A stretch of DNA of 64,000 nt. Source: Streptantibioticus ferralitis. Lineage in GTDB: Bacteria > Actinomycetota > Actinomycetes > Streptomycetales > Streptomycetaceae. The stretch's first letter is position 1, and every line of letters begins with the position of its first letter. The notes under the pieces were generated by a model. It was not told the origin of the DNA. It did not search any database and saw nothing but the letters and a program-made list of their open reading frames with translations. The translations under genes were made by a program, and so were the position numbers. Positions 27,901 to 35,796 of this stretch are shown in pieces. The DNA lies in NCBI RefSeq assembly GCF_029223525.1, contig NZ_JARHTQ010000001.1:434001-498000 (forward strand), in the 5' to 3' direction.

Positions 27901-28245
27901 GAAGGCGGCGGCGACCGGCACCCGGATCTGGGTGGCCTCCTCCAACGTCAACGACTCTGCGAGGCGCACCGGATGGACCGGCACCCTGCGGTCGTCGTCA
28001 TCGTCCCCGGCGGTCCGGGCGCCCGCACGCTCGGCCACCGGCGGGGACGACGGCGGCCCGCCGAGTGGTTCACCGGTTGTGGCCGGATCCCGATGGTCGC
28101 CGTCCGCCGAGTACGGGTAGCCGACCGGACCGCCCATCGTGCGCGCCAACCACACGGCGTCGGCGAGCCCTTCGGCGTCCGGAGCGATCCCCGCGGCCCG
28201 CAGCCGGGCGATCAGCTGTGGATACGGATCCGACCCGGTGGCCAT
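24946..28245 (-). CDS. SAV_2336-type large protein with vWA-like domain and helical repeats
   Basis: 1099 residues. An acidic, low-complexity segment lies near 50-90. A von Willebrand A-like fold begins near 165, with metal site DDSPS (Asp176, Ser178, Ser180) and a later LLLSDCSG strand near 245. The C-terminal ~500 residues (about 600-1095) are Ala/Leu/Arg-rich helical repeats like TPRs (for example RLGRAHEARYTHTADTAEL). It matches the SAV_2336 family linked to FxSxx-COOH clusters. With the MoxR ATPase and VMAP-C protease it completes the vWA-MoxR-VMAP trio. GAGGTG lies 8 bases before the ATG; only 6 bases separate it from the moxR-type gene, and it overlaps the peptide gene. Confidence 0.85.
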   Translation of the reverse strand: MATGSDPYPQLIARLRAAGIAPDAEGLADAVWLARTMGGPVGYPYSADGDHRDPATTGEPLGGPPSSPPVAERAGARTAGDDDDDRRVPVHPVRLAESLTLEEATQIRVPVAAAFPGLLPLERALRPLQRYRPRVQPVRGALDETATAETSARSGQIMPVFEEVRRREAALLLIMDDSPSMVVWDQMLQELRTVCEQVGAFRDVSVQYLRPRPDGQPGVSAGRGGGEPLASADQLRDPTGRTVTLLLSDCSGALWRGGVTQRLLHRFARTGPVAVLQPLPQRMWPRTLLPAEPGLLRGAGGAGGRLDFVPRRRRSQPRAPGALAVPVLAPTRAALGAWARAVSGTAPSALDASAAWVHDRHEGAPGQRQFTQRTAEQLVQEFQAVASPAAQHLAVYLSAAPLAYPVMQLVQRAMVPQTGPVEMAEVLLSGLLLRQEEQIREAAFEDGGRRDGGPWYEFAPGVQDVLLRRLGLGEASLVLKHCSLYVERVFGRRARNFPAMVVGYLSGGAGPGDSGEFGTVPVPTPFAEVPRKVLRRFQPGGVGPVETDLPSDTGPQAAVTPPGGVFIGHQGRVVDTARDRLIRFQEHGTIRDLWEAIRLLRTAPADDRLPRRTVPLRTLLAECLLSLWESGQGDGALAEAEQNARLATEYDADAGVLAADAARAHLVLGRVLRAAAGQQERPERKGQLLAEAADSLERSHRLLRGEPHGVLEAQLCGVEVAKERYALSGDRHLLIGAALRLDEVLGSWPYREPLPDEAQVARGGLLLALSGDAALRGAADEARSLALRAVADFEAVAGTGAAPDPSPFVCQVLLQLAAARAAAAGDPGAADALAELRRALAVADALPDQPELTLECLRRLGRAHEARYTHTADTAELTAADRAFARAQRLVPIDDPDRAQLLVERGRVLVEWAALGGGLAVATDAVRVLREALAQTPESHPLLAERRLLFGRALRGRRAAGGAQTDLYEAEWILERAARGAQETRQQPSGTGDAVAARAWLEHGGVLLELAEGPGAAGKRDQAAQSFRRAAESALRAGELLLAAQAYHQRGTVLERTAGRARALEAYRTAWELWQRSGAAGGPQARSTRERMLALEEPE

Positions 28246-28251
28246 CGCGGA

Positions 28252-29271
28252 TCACCTCATCCGGTTGAGCGGCTGCATCAGCTCGTCGGCGAGCCGCTCC
28301 CGGGTGCCGAGGTCCTCGTCCTTGGCCTGCTGGGTGAGGTAGATGGCGTTCAGCAACTGGTCGGCCGAGCGCTGCTCCCCCGGCCTGCGGTCGAGGAACT
28401 GCCGGATGATGGGCGCGTTGTGCTCCGCCGCCTCGGGCCCGAAGTGCGCCCGCACCATCGCCGCGAGCCGCTCCTCGTCGGGCGTGCCGAGCCGCAGATG
28501 GATGCAGCGGCGCAGCAGCGGTGCCGGGAAGTCGCGTTCCCCGTTGCTGGTCAGCACGACGAACGGGAAGGCGCGGCAGCGTACCCGGCCGCCGTGCACA
28601 TCGACCCGGCCGCCGTCGTCGTCCTGTACCTCGACTCCCTGGTGCCGGTCGGCGATGCGCTCCAGCTCGGGGATGGCGAACTCGCCTTCCTCCAGGGCGT
28701 TGAGCAGGTCGTTCGGCAGGTCGATATCGCTCTTGTCGAGTTCGTCGACGAGCAGTACACGGGGTTTGGCGGCGGGCAGCAGGGCGGTGCCGAGCGGGCC
28801 GAGCCGGATGTAGCGGCCGATGCCGTCCGCGGTGGGCTCGTCGGCGTCCTGCTGCGGTGCGGTACGGGCGAGTTGCAGGTCCTGCAGCCGGGCCAGCGCG
28901 TCGTACTGGTACAGGCCGTCGCGCAGTACGGTACGGCTGACGATGGGCCATCGTAGGACCCGGCCGAGGCCCAGTTCATGGGCGACGGCGTGGGCCAGGG
29001 TGCTCTTGCCGCTGCCGGGCTCGCCGGTGACCAGCAGGGGCCTGCGCAAGTACAGTGCGGCGTTGATCAGTTCGAGTTCGGTGGGGCCCGGCCGGTACTG
29101 CTCGGCGAGGTCCTGCTGCAGTCCGAGCCGCCGCGTTGAGGCGGTGTCGATCGGCGCGGGCGGGCTGACGAGCGGGTGGCCGTCGAAATTGCGCCACGGC
29201 GGCGGACCCGGCAACCGGTCGATGCCCTCATGGGGGCGACCGGTTCCTCGGTAGATGAGCCACTCGTTCAC
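28252..29271 (-). CDS. MoxR-family AAA+ ATPase of the VMAP-type system
   Basis: 339 residues, GTG start with GGAGG upstream. Walker A is GEPGSGKST (83-91), Walker B VLLVDELDK (172-180), and sensor-1 region FVVLTSNGER with an arginine-rich stretch (PAPLLRRC) just after. MoxR ATPases usually work with vWA proteins to remodel or activate partner proteins, and here the next gene encodes a vWA-like protein. Expected role: ATP-driven switch that controls the protease and effector parts of the cluster (inference). The first 40 residues (RGTGRPHEGIDRLPGPPPWR) are typical of actinobacterial members in these clusters. Confidence 0.92.
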   Translation of the reverse strand: MNEWLIYRGTGRPHEGIDRLPGPPPWRNFDGHPLVSPPAPIDTASTRRLGLQQDLAEQYRPGPTELELINAALYLRRPLLVTGEPGSGKSTLAHAVAHELGLGRVLRWPIVSRTVLRDGLYQYDALARLQDLQLARTAPQQDADEPTADGIGRYIRLGPLGTALLPAAKPRVLLVDELDKSDIDLPNDLLNALEEGEFAIPELERIADRHQGVEVQDDDGGRVDVHGGRVRCRAFPFVVLTSNGERDFPAPLLRRCIHLRLGTPDEERLAAMVRAHFGPEAAEHNAPIIRQFLDRRPGEQRSADQLLNAIYLTQQAKDEDLGTRERLADELMQPLNRMR

Positions 29272-29365
29272 TTCGCGCTCCTCCCTTTATGACAGTACCC
29301 AGCAATCGGACGGCCAACAGTGGTTTCCGGACGCGTACGGTGGCACGCTGCCCGCGGAGCCTGAC

Positions 29366-31390
29366 TCACCGTGCGCCCCCGTCCGCCTGGCCGAAGCCGG
29401 GCAGTGGCGTGTCCGCGTCGTCGTAGAGCAGTACCAGATGCTCGGCCCACAGCGGCTCGGCGCCGGAGCCGGGGATGTCCCGCAGGTCATGGGTGCGGGC
29501 CCGAAGTACCCTGACCGCCTCGGGGAGTTCGGCGGCTCCCGCGACCCCCGCCAGCAGGTGCTCCGCCTCGCGCCGGAAGACGGCGCACTGCGGTCCGCAG
29601 GCGTCCGGCGGATGCGGGTTGGCACTCCACAGCGCGACCCCGTGGCCCGCGTCCAGTACGTCGAACATGGTCTGCAGACCCTCGCCGCCGCCCACCGGGC
29701 CGCACAGCACCGGCACCGACTCCACCGGGGCGTTGCGCAGCTTCTCGTAGCCCGGGCTGCGGTCGAGCACCTGCAGGGGCAGCGGGGTGAGACCGGTGCT
29801 GTGCGAGATGCCGCTCCATCTGCCGAGCCACTCGGCGGTGGGCGGCACCCGCTCCACGTCCCGGACCACCACCGGTCGCCGGGACCCCATGGGCCGGGCG
29901 GGGCGGTGCGACTGTCGCTGGCCGCCCGGGATCCACAGCTGGGCCGCGGTGTCGAAGTGGTGGACGGGCAGGGCGATTTCCACGGTCGCCGGGCGGCCGG
30001 ACTCGTCCGCCCGGTCCAGCGCGAGCGCCAGCGGCTCCTGCACCTGGGCGACCGCCTCCTCGAAGGCGACCCCCTCCCGCTCGTCGCAGACCGTGGTGAT
30101 CTGCCGGTCGTGCGCTGAGCGCACCAGCTGGATCTCCCAGCGGAACCGGACCGGCCGGTCCTCCTTCCAGACCACCGGTGCGAGCGCCACCAGCACCGAG
30201 GCCTGCCCGTCGGCATCCGGGGACGCCACCGCATCGCCCAGTTCCACCAGCTGGTTGCGGTCCGGCGCGGGCAGCGAGATCGCCCGGCTCATCGCGAACT
30301 CCAGCAGCGCGGCGGCGCCCGCCGGATCCTGCGCCCGTACCTCCTCGGCGACCAGCACGAGATAGGTGACGAAGGCGAGCAACTGCTTGCCGTCATCGGG
30401 TTCGTACAGCAGCCCGTGGCCGTCCCGCCAGGCGACCGGCAGCGGATCGTGCACGGTGCCCGGCCCCAGCACCCGCTCGACCAGCCGTTGCACCACGCCC
30501 CCGCTGCACGGCGGCGGCAACTCGGCCAGCAGCCCGAGCGCCCTGGCCCGGTCGAACGGCGTCCACTCGCCTATCACGTCGGACAGTTGGCCCTGGACGT
30601 CGATCCAGGTGCCGCGCGCCTGCCGTCGGGGCTGCTGCTGTCCGTAGTGCCAGCGGTCATGGCCGCGGACCAGCTCCTGGTAGGGGTCGGATTCGAGCGC
30701 CAACTCGGGGACCAGCGGCGGGGATTCGCTCAGCGCGCGCAGCGCGGTGAGCAGCACCGCCTTGCCGCCGTCGCGGCTGCGGCGGCGCGCCTTGACCACA
30801 CCGACGACCCGGCCGTGCGCCAGGTCGACCACCAGGCTGCCGGAGACCCCGGCCGGGATCTCCGAGTCGGGGCCGAGCCGAAACACATCGATCCGGTCGT
30901 TGCCCGGCACGGTGCAGGTGCCGTCCCACGGGTCGATGGTGTCCGCGGGCCTGCGCCAGCCGACGGCCGCCACCCGCCCGCTGACCGGCGGAATGGCGCG
31001 GTCGCTCAACCAGGCGCAGCCGTGCGCCACCGGTTCGGTCAGCCTGATCAGGGTGAGGTCGGGGGCGAGTTCGTACTCGCGCTCGTCGCCGAGTTCCCAG
31101 CCGGTCATCTCCTCGGGGGCGGGCAGTGCGTACACCGCCCGGCCGGACACCACGCGTTCGCCGACGCGTACCCCGATCTCCGTGTCGCCCGCCCATCTCC
31201 TGCGCCCCATCCGGCCGTCCCTGCGCACCAGGACGTGCGCGCAGGTCAGCACCCACTCGGGGGCGACGAGTAAGCCGCTGCCCCAGAACTCCGCCGCGTC
31301 GTCGGGCGCGGCCAGGATGGCGACCGCCACCTCCCTGGCCAGCTCTCGCAGCCGGGCCTCGGCCTCGGCGGGGCGCAGTCCGGTGCTCAT
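29366..31390 (-). CDS. Trypsin-like protease with VMAP-C domain
   Basis: 674 residues. Residues 15-225 form a trypsin-like domain with a complete triad: His52 (LTCAHVLV), Asp111 (APDLTLIRL) and Ser183 (PAGVSGSLV). The C-terminal ~380 residues match VMAP-C, the vWA-MoxR-associated domain, with FAMSRAISLP near 365, VEIALPVHHFDTAAQLWIPG near 475-495 and a late PLWAEHLVLLYDDA. No signal peptide, so it acts inside the cell. It probably cleaves a target when released by the MoxR/vWA partners. Its ATG overlaps the stop of the trypsin-co-occurring gene (ATGA). A 94-base gap to the MoxR gene may hold an internal promoter. Confidence 0.88.
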   Translation of the reverse strand: MSTGLRPAEAEARLRELAREVAVAILAAPDDAAEFWGSGLLVAPEWVLTCAHVLVRRDGRMGRRRWAGDTEIGVRVGERVVSGRAVYALPAPEEMTGWELGDEREYELAPDLTLIRLTEPVAHGCAWLSDRAIPPVSGRVAAVGWRRPADTIDPWDGTCTVPGNDRIDVFRLGPDSEIPAGVSGSLVVDLAHGRVVGVVKARRRSRDGGKAVLLTALRALSESPPLVPELALESDPYQELVRGHDRWHYGQQQPRRQARGTWIDVQGQLSDVIGEWTPFDRARALGLLAELPPPCSGGVVQRLVERVLGPGTVHDPLPVAWRDGHGLLYEPDDGKQLLAFVTYLVLVAEEVRAQDPAGAAALLEFAMSRAISLPAPDRNQLVELGDAVASPDADGQASVLVALAPVVWKEDRPVRFRWEIQLVRSAHDRQITTVCDEREGVAFEEAVAQVQEPLALALDRADESGRPATVEIALPVHHFDTAAQLWIPGGQRQSHRPARPMGSRRPVVVRDVERVPPTAEWLGRWSGISHSTGLTPLPLQVLDRSPGYEKLRNAPVESVPVLCGPVGGGEGLQTMFDVLDAGHGVALWSANPHPPDACGPQCAVFRREAEHLLAGVAGAAELPEAVRVLRARTHDLRDIPGSGAEPLWAEHLVLLYDDADTPLPGFGQADGGAR

Positions 31391-31824
31391 GGTGACGGCG
31401 GGGTCGGCGGCATGGGTGTCATACCGGGCATCCCGCTCATCGACGACCTGGGGTGCGCCACCGCGGGCCGGTCCGGCTCGGCCTCCCGGCCGAAGCGGTC
31501 CCGCCAGGTCAGCGTCACGGTCAGCGCCGCCCTGGACTCACCGTCGGCCAGCACGCTGACGATCGCGCCGGACTTGACCGCGAGCTCCACCCCGAACTCC
31601 ACGCTGACCTCGTCCGGCGCGGCCTGCGCGGCCGCGTCCCGTACCGAGGCGGCGACGCCGGTGATCAGCCCGCGTAGCTGCTGGACCCTGGCGACGACGC
31701 CGTCGAGGGCGCCGACGTCCTCGTAGTCCCCGTACTCCTCACCGTCCGCGAGCGCGTCCACGGACAGCCGGGCCCATACTTCGGTGCCGTCCGGCAGTTC
31801 GATGCGCTGAACCTGCTCCCCCAT
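31387..31824 (-). CDS. CU044_2847-type (trypsin-co-occurring domain 1) protein
   Basis: 145 residues from ATG 31824, with AGGGGG just upstream; a TTG and a GTG further up are in frame. It contains an N-terminal beta-hairpin (VQRIELPDGTEVWARL), a helix and the strand pair VSVEFGVELAVKSGAIVSVL typical of this small family. The tail is Pro/Met-rich and probably disordered. The family is found beside trypsin-like proteases in predicted conflict systems and may be a substrate, cofactor or inhibitor. As first gene of the cluster it likely marks the operon promoter, in the gap up to the DUF6104-type gene. Confidence 0.82.
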   Translation of the reverse strand: MGEQVQRIELPDGTEVWARLSVDALADGEEYGDYEDVGALDGVVARVQQLRGLITGVAASVRDAAAQAAPDEVSVEFGVELAVKSGAIVSVLADGESRAALTVTLTWRDRFGREAEPDRPAVAHPRSSMSGMPGMTPMPPTPPSP

Positions 31825-32087
31825 GGCCCCCTGCACTTCCCGGCGGGACAACTGGCCCGCGCCGTATGCGACGTGGTGGAAGATCAGGTTAGTCGCCAGA
31901 CGCGTGAGAAATAAGAGAATGGCGTGAAGCGCCCCCCTGGAAGTGAGGGGTTCCGCCGCCGGGGGGCCAGGGGCGGGCCACCGGCCGGAGCGCGGGACGC
32001 CGGAAGCCGTCGGGCCTGTGTACGAAGGTTCGGCCAGGCGGTTTTAAGCTGGCCGGAAACGTCCCTGTTTCTGATCTGGAGCACCCC

Positions 32088-32264
32088 TTGTACTTCACGG
32101 ACCGCGGCATCGAGGAGCTGGAGGACCGGCGCGGCCAGGAGGAGGTCACCTTCGAGTGGCTGGCCGAGCGGCTGCGTGAGTTCGTCGACCTCAACCCCGA
32201 GTTCGAAATTCCGGTCGAGCGGCTGGCGACCTGGCTGGCACGGCTGGACGACGAAGAGGAATGA
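32088..32264 (+). CDS. Small conserved DUF6104-type protein
   Basis: 58 residues, starting at TTG 32088 with CTGGAG 6 bases upstream. The sequence starts YFTDRGIEELEDRRG and ends in an acidic DDEEE tail. It is a compact, mostly helical protein (WLAERLREFVDLNP and VERLATWLARL) that I recognise as a highly conserved actinobacterial small protein of unknown role. The TTG start is unusual but conservation of the MYFTDRG N-terminus in relatives supports it. It precedes a PadR-controlled operon but is probably transcribed separately. Confidence 0.82.
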   Translation: MYFTDRGIEELEDRRGQEEVTFEWLAERLREFVDLNPEFEIPVERLATWLARLDDEEE

Positions 32265-32281
32265 CAGTCTCCGGGCCTCCC

Positions 32282-32338
32282 TTGACTTTCCCGATACGCG
32301 ATATATCGTGTTGAGCGGAGGACGCGATATGTTGCGTC
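32282..32338 (+). promoter_or_regulatory. Promoter and palindromic operator for the DUF4097/padR operon
   Basis: A -35-like TTGACT at 32282-32287 is followed by the perfect palindrome CGATATATCG (32299-32308), which overlaps a -10-like TATCGT. A second site, GACGC-N8-GCGTC (32321-32338), shares ACGCGATAT with the first. The AT-rich palindromes stand out in GC-rich DNA. The PadR protein encoded two genes downstream is the obvious candidate repressor. Confidence 0.7.
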
Positions 32339-32360
32339 TACTCGGACTCGGGAGGCCCGG

Positions 32361-33209
32361 ATGTCAGCGCAAGCGTGGACCGTGCCGGAACCAGAGAAGA
32401 TCAACTTCGATGGCTCCGTCACCGCTCTGCACGTCCGCATCGTCGGCGGAACGGTCAATGTGGTCGGAACGGACGAGAGTTCCGCCCGCCTTGAGGTCTC
32501 CGAGATCGACGGCCCGCCGCTGATCGTCACCCACGACGCGGGCACGCTCACCGTCGCCTACGAGGACCTGCCTCGTAAGGGGCTGCTCGGCTGGCTCGAC
32601 CGCAAGAGCTGGAAGCGGCACGCCGTGGTCTCCCTGGCGGTCCCCGCGGACACCCGGGTGGAGCTCTCCGTGGTCAGCGCCGCGGCCGTGGTCTCCGGGG
32701 TCTGCGGCCACACCGCGGTGCACGGCGTCAGCGGGGACACCACCCTCGTCGGGCTCACCGGACCGGTGCAGGCCGACAGCGTCTCGGGCAACGTCGAGGC
32801 CCAGGCCCTGTCCGGCGACCTCAAGGTCAGCACGGTCTCCGGTGACCTGACCGTCGTCGAGGGCACCGGCTCCCAGGTCAACGCCGACTCGGTGAGCGGC
32901 AACATGGTGCTGGACCTGGACCCCTCCGCGGGCGCCGCCGTACGGCTGAACACCGTCTCCGGTGAGATCGCCATCCGCATCCCCGAGCCGGGCGACGCGG
33001 AGGTCGACGCCAACACGGCGAGCGGCCCGGTCTCCTGCGCCTTCGACGAACTGCGGGTCACCGACCTGTGGGGCGCCAAGCGGATCGCGGGCAAGATCGG
33101 CCAGGGCGCCGCACAGCTCAAGGCCACCACCGTCTCCGGGGCCATCGCGCTGCTGCGCAGGCCGCCGCTGGAACCGGCCGACGCCCCTTCGCTGCGGAAG
33201 GACCTCTGA
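32361..33209 (+). CDS. DUF4097-family beta-repeat (adhesin-like) protein
   Basis: 282 residues with no signal peptide or membrane segment. From about residue 100 it is built of short beta-strand repeats with a recurring V/L-S-G turn (GVSGDTT, SVSGNVE, ALSGDLK, TVSGDLT, SVSGNMV, TVSGEIA, TVSGAIA) spaced about 15-20 residues, giving a right-handed beta solenoid. Although called adhesin-like, it should be cytoplasmic. It is one base from the padR-type gene, and such pairs are common in actinobacteria. Function unknown; perhaps a scaffold or a partner that senses the PadR ligand. Confidence 0.85.
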   Translation: MSAQAWTVPEPEKINFDGSVTALHVRIVGGTVNVVGTDESSARLEVSEIDGPPLIVTHDAGTLTVAYEDLPRKGLLGWLDRKSWKRHAVVSLAVPADTRVELSVVSAAAVVSGVCGHTAVHGVSGDTTLVGLTGPVQADSVSGNVEAQALSGDLKVSTVSGDLTVVEGTGSQVNADSVSGNMVLDLDPSAGAAVRLNTVSGEIAIRIPEPGDAEVDANTASGPVSCAFDELRVTDLWGAKRIAGKIGQGAAQLKATTVSGAIALLRRPPLEPADAPSLRKDL

Positions 33210-33210
33210 C

Positions 33211-34215
33211 ATGGCCCCCGTCTTCGCCCACGGCCGACTCCGGCTGTACCTGCTCAAGCTGCTGGACGAGGCGCCACGGCACGGCTACGAGGTGATCCGG
33301 CTGCTGGAGGAGCGCTTCCAGGGCCTGTACGCGCCGTCCGCCGGGACCGTCTACCCGCGGCTGGCCAAGCTGGAGAAGGAGGGCCTGGTCACCCACACCA
33401 CCGAGGGCGGCCGCAAGGTCTACTCGCTGACCGACGCCGGAAGAGCGGAACTCGCCGCCCGTCAGAGCGAGTTGGCCGATCTGGAACAGGAGATCCGGGA
33501 CTCGGTCTCCGAACTGGCCGCCGAGATCCGGGAGGACGTCCGCGGCTCCGCGAGCGATCTGCGCCGCGAGATCCGCGAGGCCGCCCAGCAGGCCCGCAGT
33601 ACCCCTCGGGACTCCGCGGCCCATGACTTCCGCCGGATGAAGCAGGAGTGGCAGGAACAGGCGCAGCGGGCCAAGGAGGAGAGCCGCCGGGCCAGGGAGG
33701 AGGCGCGCAACGCCCGCGAACAGGCCCAGGAGGCACAGGCGTTCGCCCGCGAGGAGGTCCAGCGGATCGTCCGCAGGGTGCAGGACGAGGTGCAGGAGCA
33801 TGCCCGGCGCGGCGACTGGCAGGGCGCGATGAAGGAGGGGCTGGCCCAGTTCAGCCGGGAGATGAGCCGCTTCGGCAAGCCCGCGGACGACGCCTCGCGC
33901 GGCCCCCGGCCACCGCAGGCGACACCCGGCCCCGCGGCGGAGGGCACGATGGAGGACGTCCCGCACACCCCCCGGCCGTCGTACGTCAGGCCGGAGCCGG
34001 CGCCGGAGCACGCACCGGAGTGGGCGGTGGAGGACGACATTTCGTCCACGAACCCGGGCCGCGATCTGGAGCGCCTGCTGGACCGCTTCCGCGACGACAT
34101 CCGGGACGCGGCCCGCGACCACGGCGTGGACGCCGGCCAACTGCGCGACGTACGCCGCCATCTGTCCACGGCGGCGGCGCACATCGGGGTGGTGCTGCGG
34201 CCGCCGCGGCCATGA
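33211..34215 (+). CDS. PadR-family transcriptional regulator with long coiled-coil tail
   Basis: 334 residues. A PadR winged helix fills 1-85 (LRLYLLKLLDEAPRHGYEVI, SAGTVYPRLAKLEKEGLV, GRKVYSLTDAG). Residues 90-210 are a strongly charged coiled coil rich in Glu/Arg (QAQRAKEESRRAREEARN), much longer than the usual PadR dimerisation helix. A Pro-rich linker and a final helical part follow. GGAAGGA precedes the ATG at 33211. It is likely to repress its own operon at the palindromes near 32300. The long tail suggests contact with another partner, possibly the DUF4097 protein. Confidence 0.88.
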   Translation: MAPVFAHGRLRLYLLKLLDEAPRHGYEVIRLLEERFQGLYAPSAGTVYPRLAKLEKEGLVTHTTEGGRKVYSLTDAGRAELAARQSELADLEQEIRDSVSELAAEIREDVRGSASDLRREIREAAQQARSTPRDSAAHDFRRMKQEWQEQAQRAKEESRRAREEARNAREQAQEAQAFAREEVQRIVRRVQDEVQEHARRGDWQGAMKEGLAQFSREMSRFGKPADDASRGPRPPQATPGPAAEGTMEDVPHTPRPSYVRPEPAPEHAPEWAVEDDISSTNPGRDLERLLDRFRDDIRDAARDHGVDAGQLRDVRRHLSTAAAHIGVVLRPPRP

Positions 34216-34228
34216 CCTGACGGTTCGG

Positions 34229-34253
34229 CCCGGCGCGACGGGTTCGCGCCGGG
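34229..34253. terminator. Hairpin between padR gene and oxidoreductase gene
   Basis: A perfect 10-bp stem CCCGGCGCGA / TCGCGCCGGG with a 5-base loop, between convergent genes. No T-run. Confidence 0.65.
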
Positions 34254-34320
34254 GGCGGTGCTTCGCCAACGGGCGGCGGTCGGTGGACCGTTGATGAGAG
34301 CACCGCCGCCCCGGACGGCG

Positions 34321-35283
34321 TCAGACGGTCAGCACGACCTTGCCGAACAGATCGCCGCCAGCCATCTTCTGCAGGCCCTCGCGGGCCTGGTCCAGCGGCA
34401 GTACGGAGTCGATCACCGGCCGCACCCCGGTGGCGGCGCAGAAGCTGAGCAGACCCGCCAGCTCCTCCTTGCTGCCCATCGTGGAGCCGACCACCTTCAG
34501 TTCCAGGAAGAAGATCCGGTTGAGCTCGGCCGACTTCGGGCTCGACCCGCTGGTCGCACCGGAGATCACCAACGTGCCGCCCGGCTTGAGGGACTTGACC
34601 GAGTGCGACCAGGTGGCCGCCCCCACCGTCTCGATCACCGCGTCCACCCGGTGCGGCAGCCGCGCACCGGGCTCGAAGGCCTCCTCCGCGCCCAGTTCCA
34701 CGGCCCGAGCGCGCTTGGCCGCGTCCCGGCTGGTGGCGAGGATCCGCAGACCCGCCGCTTTGCCCAGGGCGATCGCGGCGGTCGCGACGCCGCCGCCCGC
34801 GCCCTGCACCAGCACCGCATCACCGGGCCGTACGTTCGCGTTGCTGAACAGCATCCGGTACGCGGTCAGCCAGGCGGTGGGCAGGCAGGCCGCCTGCTCG
34901 AAGGAGAGCTCCTTCGGCTTCGGCAGGACGTTCCACGCCGGTACCGCGACCCGCTCGGCGAACGTGCCCTGGTAGCGCTCGGTGAGGATGGAGCGCGGCT
35001 CACGCGGGCCGACCCCGTGCCCCGACTGCCCGATCACCGAGTGCACGACGACCTCGTTGCCGTCCGCGTCGACCCCGGCCGCATCACAGCCCAGGATCAT
35101 CGGCAGGCTCTCCTCGCTCAGCCCGACACCCTGTAGCGACCACAGGTCGTGGTGGTTGATGGAGGCGGCCTTGACGTTCACGACCGTCCAGCCCGGCCGC
35201 GCGTCCGGTTCGGGACGCTCCCCCAACTCAAGCCCGCTGAGCGGCTGATCACGGTCGAAACGGGTGGCATAGGCAGCGAACAT
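34321..35283 (-). CDS. Zinc-type alcohol dehydrogenase / quinone oxidoreductase-like protein
   Basis: 320 residues from ATG 35283. The catalytic-domain start (INHHDLWSLQGVG) and the Rossmann loop VLVQGAGGGVATAAIALGK mark the medium-chain dehydrogenase superfamily. A later TLVISGATSG strand and a final helix QKMAGGDLFGKVVL also fit. Structural-zinc cysteines are absent, so it is of the NADPH:quinone oxidoreductase branch, reducing quinones or enones. The ribosome site is weak and a GTG two codons up is possible. A small ORF ends 10 bases upstream and may be cotranscribed. Confidence 0.88.
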   Translation of the reverse strand: MFAAYATRFDRDQPLSGLELGERPEPDARPGWTVVNVKAASINHHDLWSLQGVGLSEESLPMILGCDAAGVDADGNEVVVHSVIGQSGHGVGPREPRSILTERYQGTFAERVAVPAWNVLPKPKELSFEQAACLPTAWLTAYRMLFSNANVRPGDAVLVQGAGGGVATAAIALGKAAGLRILATSRDAAKRARAVELGAEEAFEPGARLPHRVDAVIETVGAATWSHSVKSLKPGGTLVISGATSGSSPKSAELNRIFFLELKVVGSTMGSKEELAGLLSFCAATGVRPVIDSVLPLDQAREGLQKMAGGDLFGKVVLTV

Positions 35284-35293
35284 AGTCACGAAG

Positions 35294-35539
35294 CTAATCC
35301 CGCGGCCGGATGCTCACCAGCCCCCGCTCCGCGAAGCGACGCACATCACCCGTACCAGTGCCGCCCAAATCTTTCCGCAAAGCCGCCATGTCCGGTGTGA
35401 TCTGCACATCTCGCCATCCGGACAGCCCCCGTTGGCGGGCGGTGTATGTCAAAATCAGAAAACGGGCGATCCCCGTTGTCCCATCGGGCCGGTACACCAA
35501 GGCCGGACCGCGATGGGCACCGCTGTACGAGTCGTACAT
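35294..35539 (-). CDS. Hypothetical small protein
   Basis: 81 residues from ATG 35539, with GGAG about 9 bases upstream. The protein (MYDSYSGAHRGPALVYRPDG start, SIRPRD end) matches no family I know. It has a mixed alpha/beta character and no membrane segment. Its codons use more A/T at third positions than neighbouring genes (TTG, ACA, GAT, AAA), suggesting recent acquisition or weak expression. It lies just before the oxidoreductase gene on the same strand. It could also be a chance ORF. Confidence 0.5.
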   Translation of the reverse strand: MYDSYSGAHRGPALVYRPDGTTGIARFLILTYTARQRGLSGWRDVQITPDMAALRKDLGGTGTGDVRRFAERGLVSIRPRD

Positions 35540-35796
35540 CCCGCGCTCCGCTTCCCGGCATTCGGGCAACAGACGCAATTCACCCGTTGTTCGGGATGCG
35601 GCAAGGAAATTTTATGGACTCGTCAGTAGAAACAATCATCCGGTAGAACGGATCTTTCACCCCTCACCCGGGGCCCTGTGCGTGAGTGCGCACGCACGGC
35701 GGCCGTTCGTCTCCCACCGCGGAGACGGCGGACGCCACCCCGCCCCCTGAACCGGGGGGAGTACCCTCAACAAGCATTCTGACAAAGGGGTCAATT

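Noticed and set aside
28252..31390. MoxR plus trypsin-like genes as a simple metalloenzyme-maturation operon
   Set aside because: The VMAP-C domain, the trypsin-co-occurring gene and the radical SAM/TIR neighbours fit a conflict-type system better, and no metalloenzyme gene is nearby.
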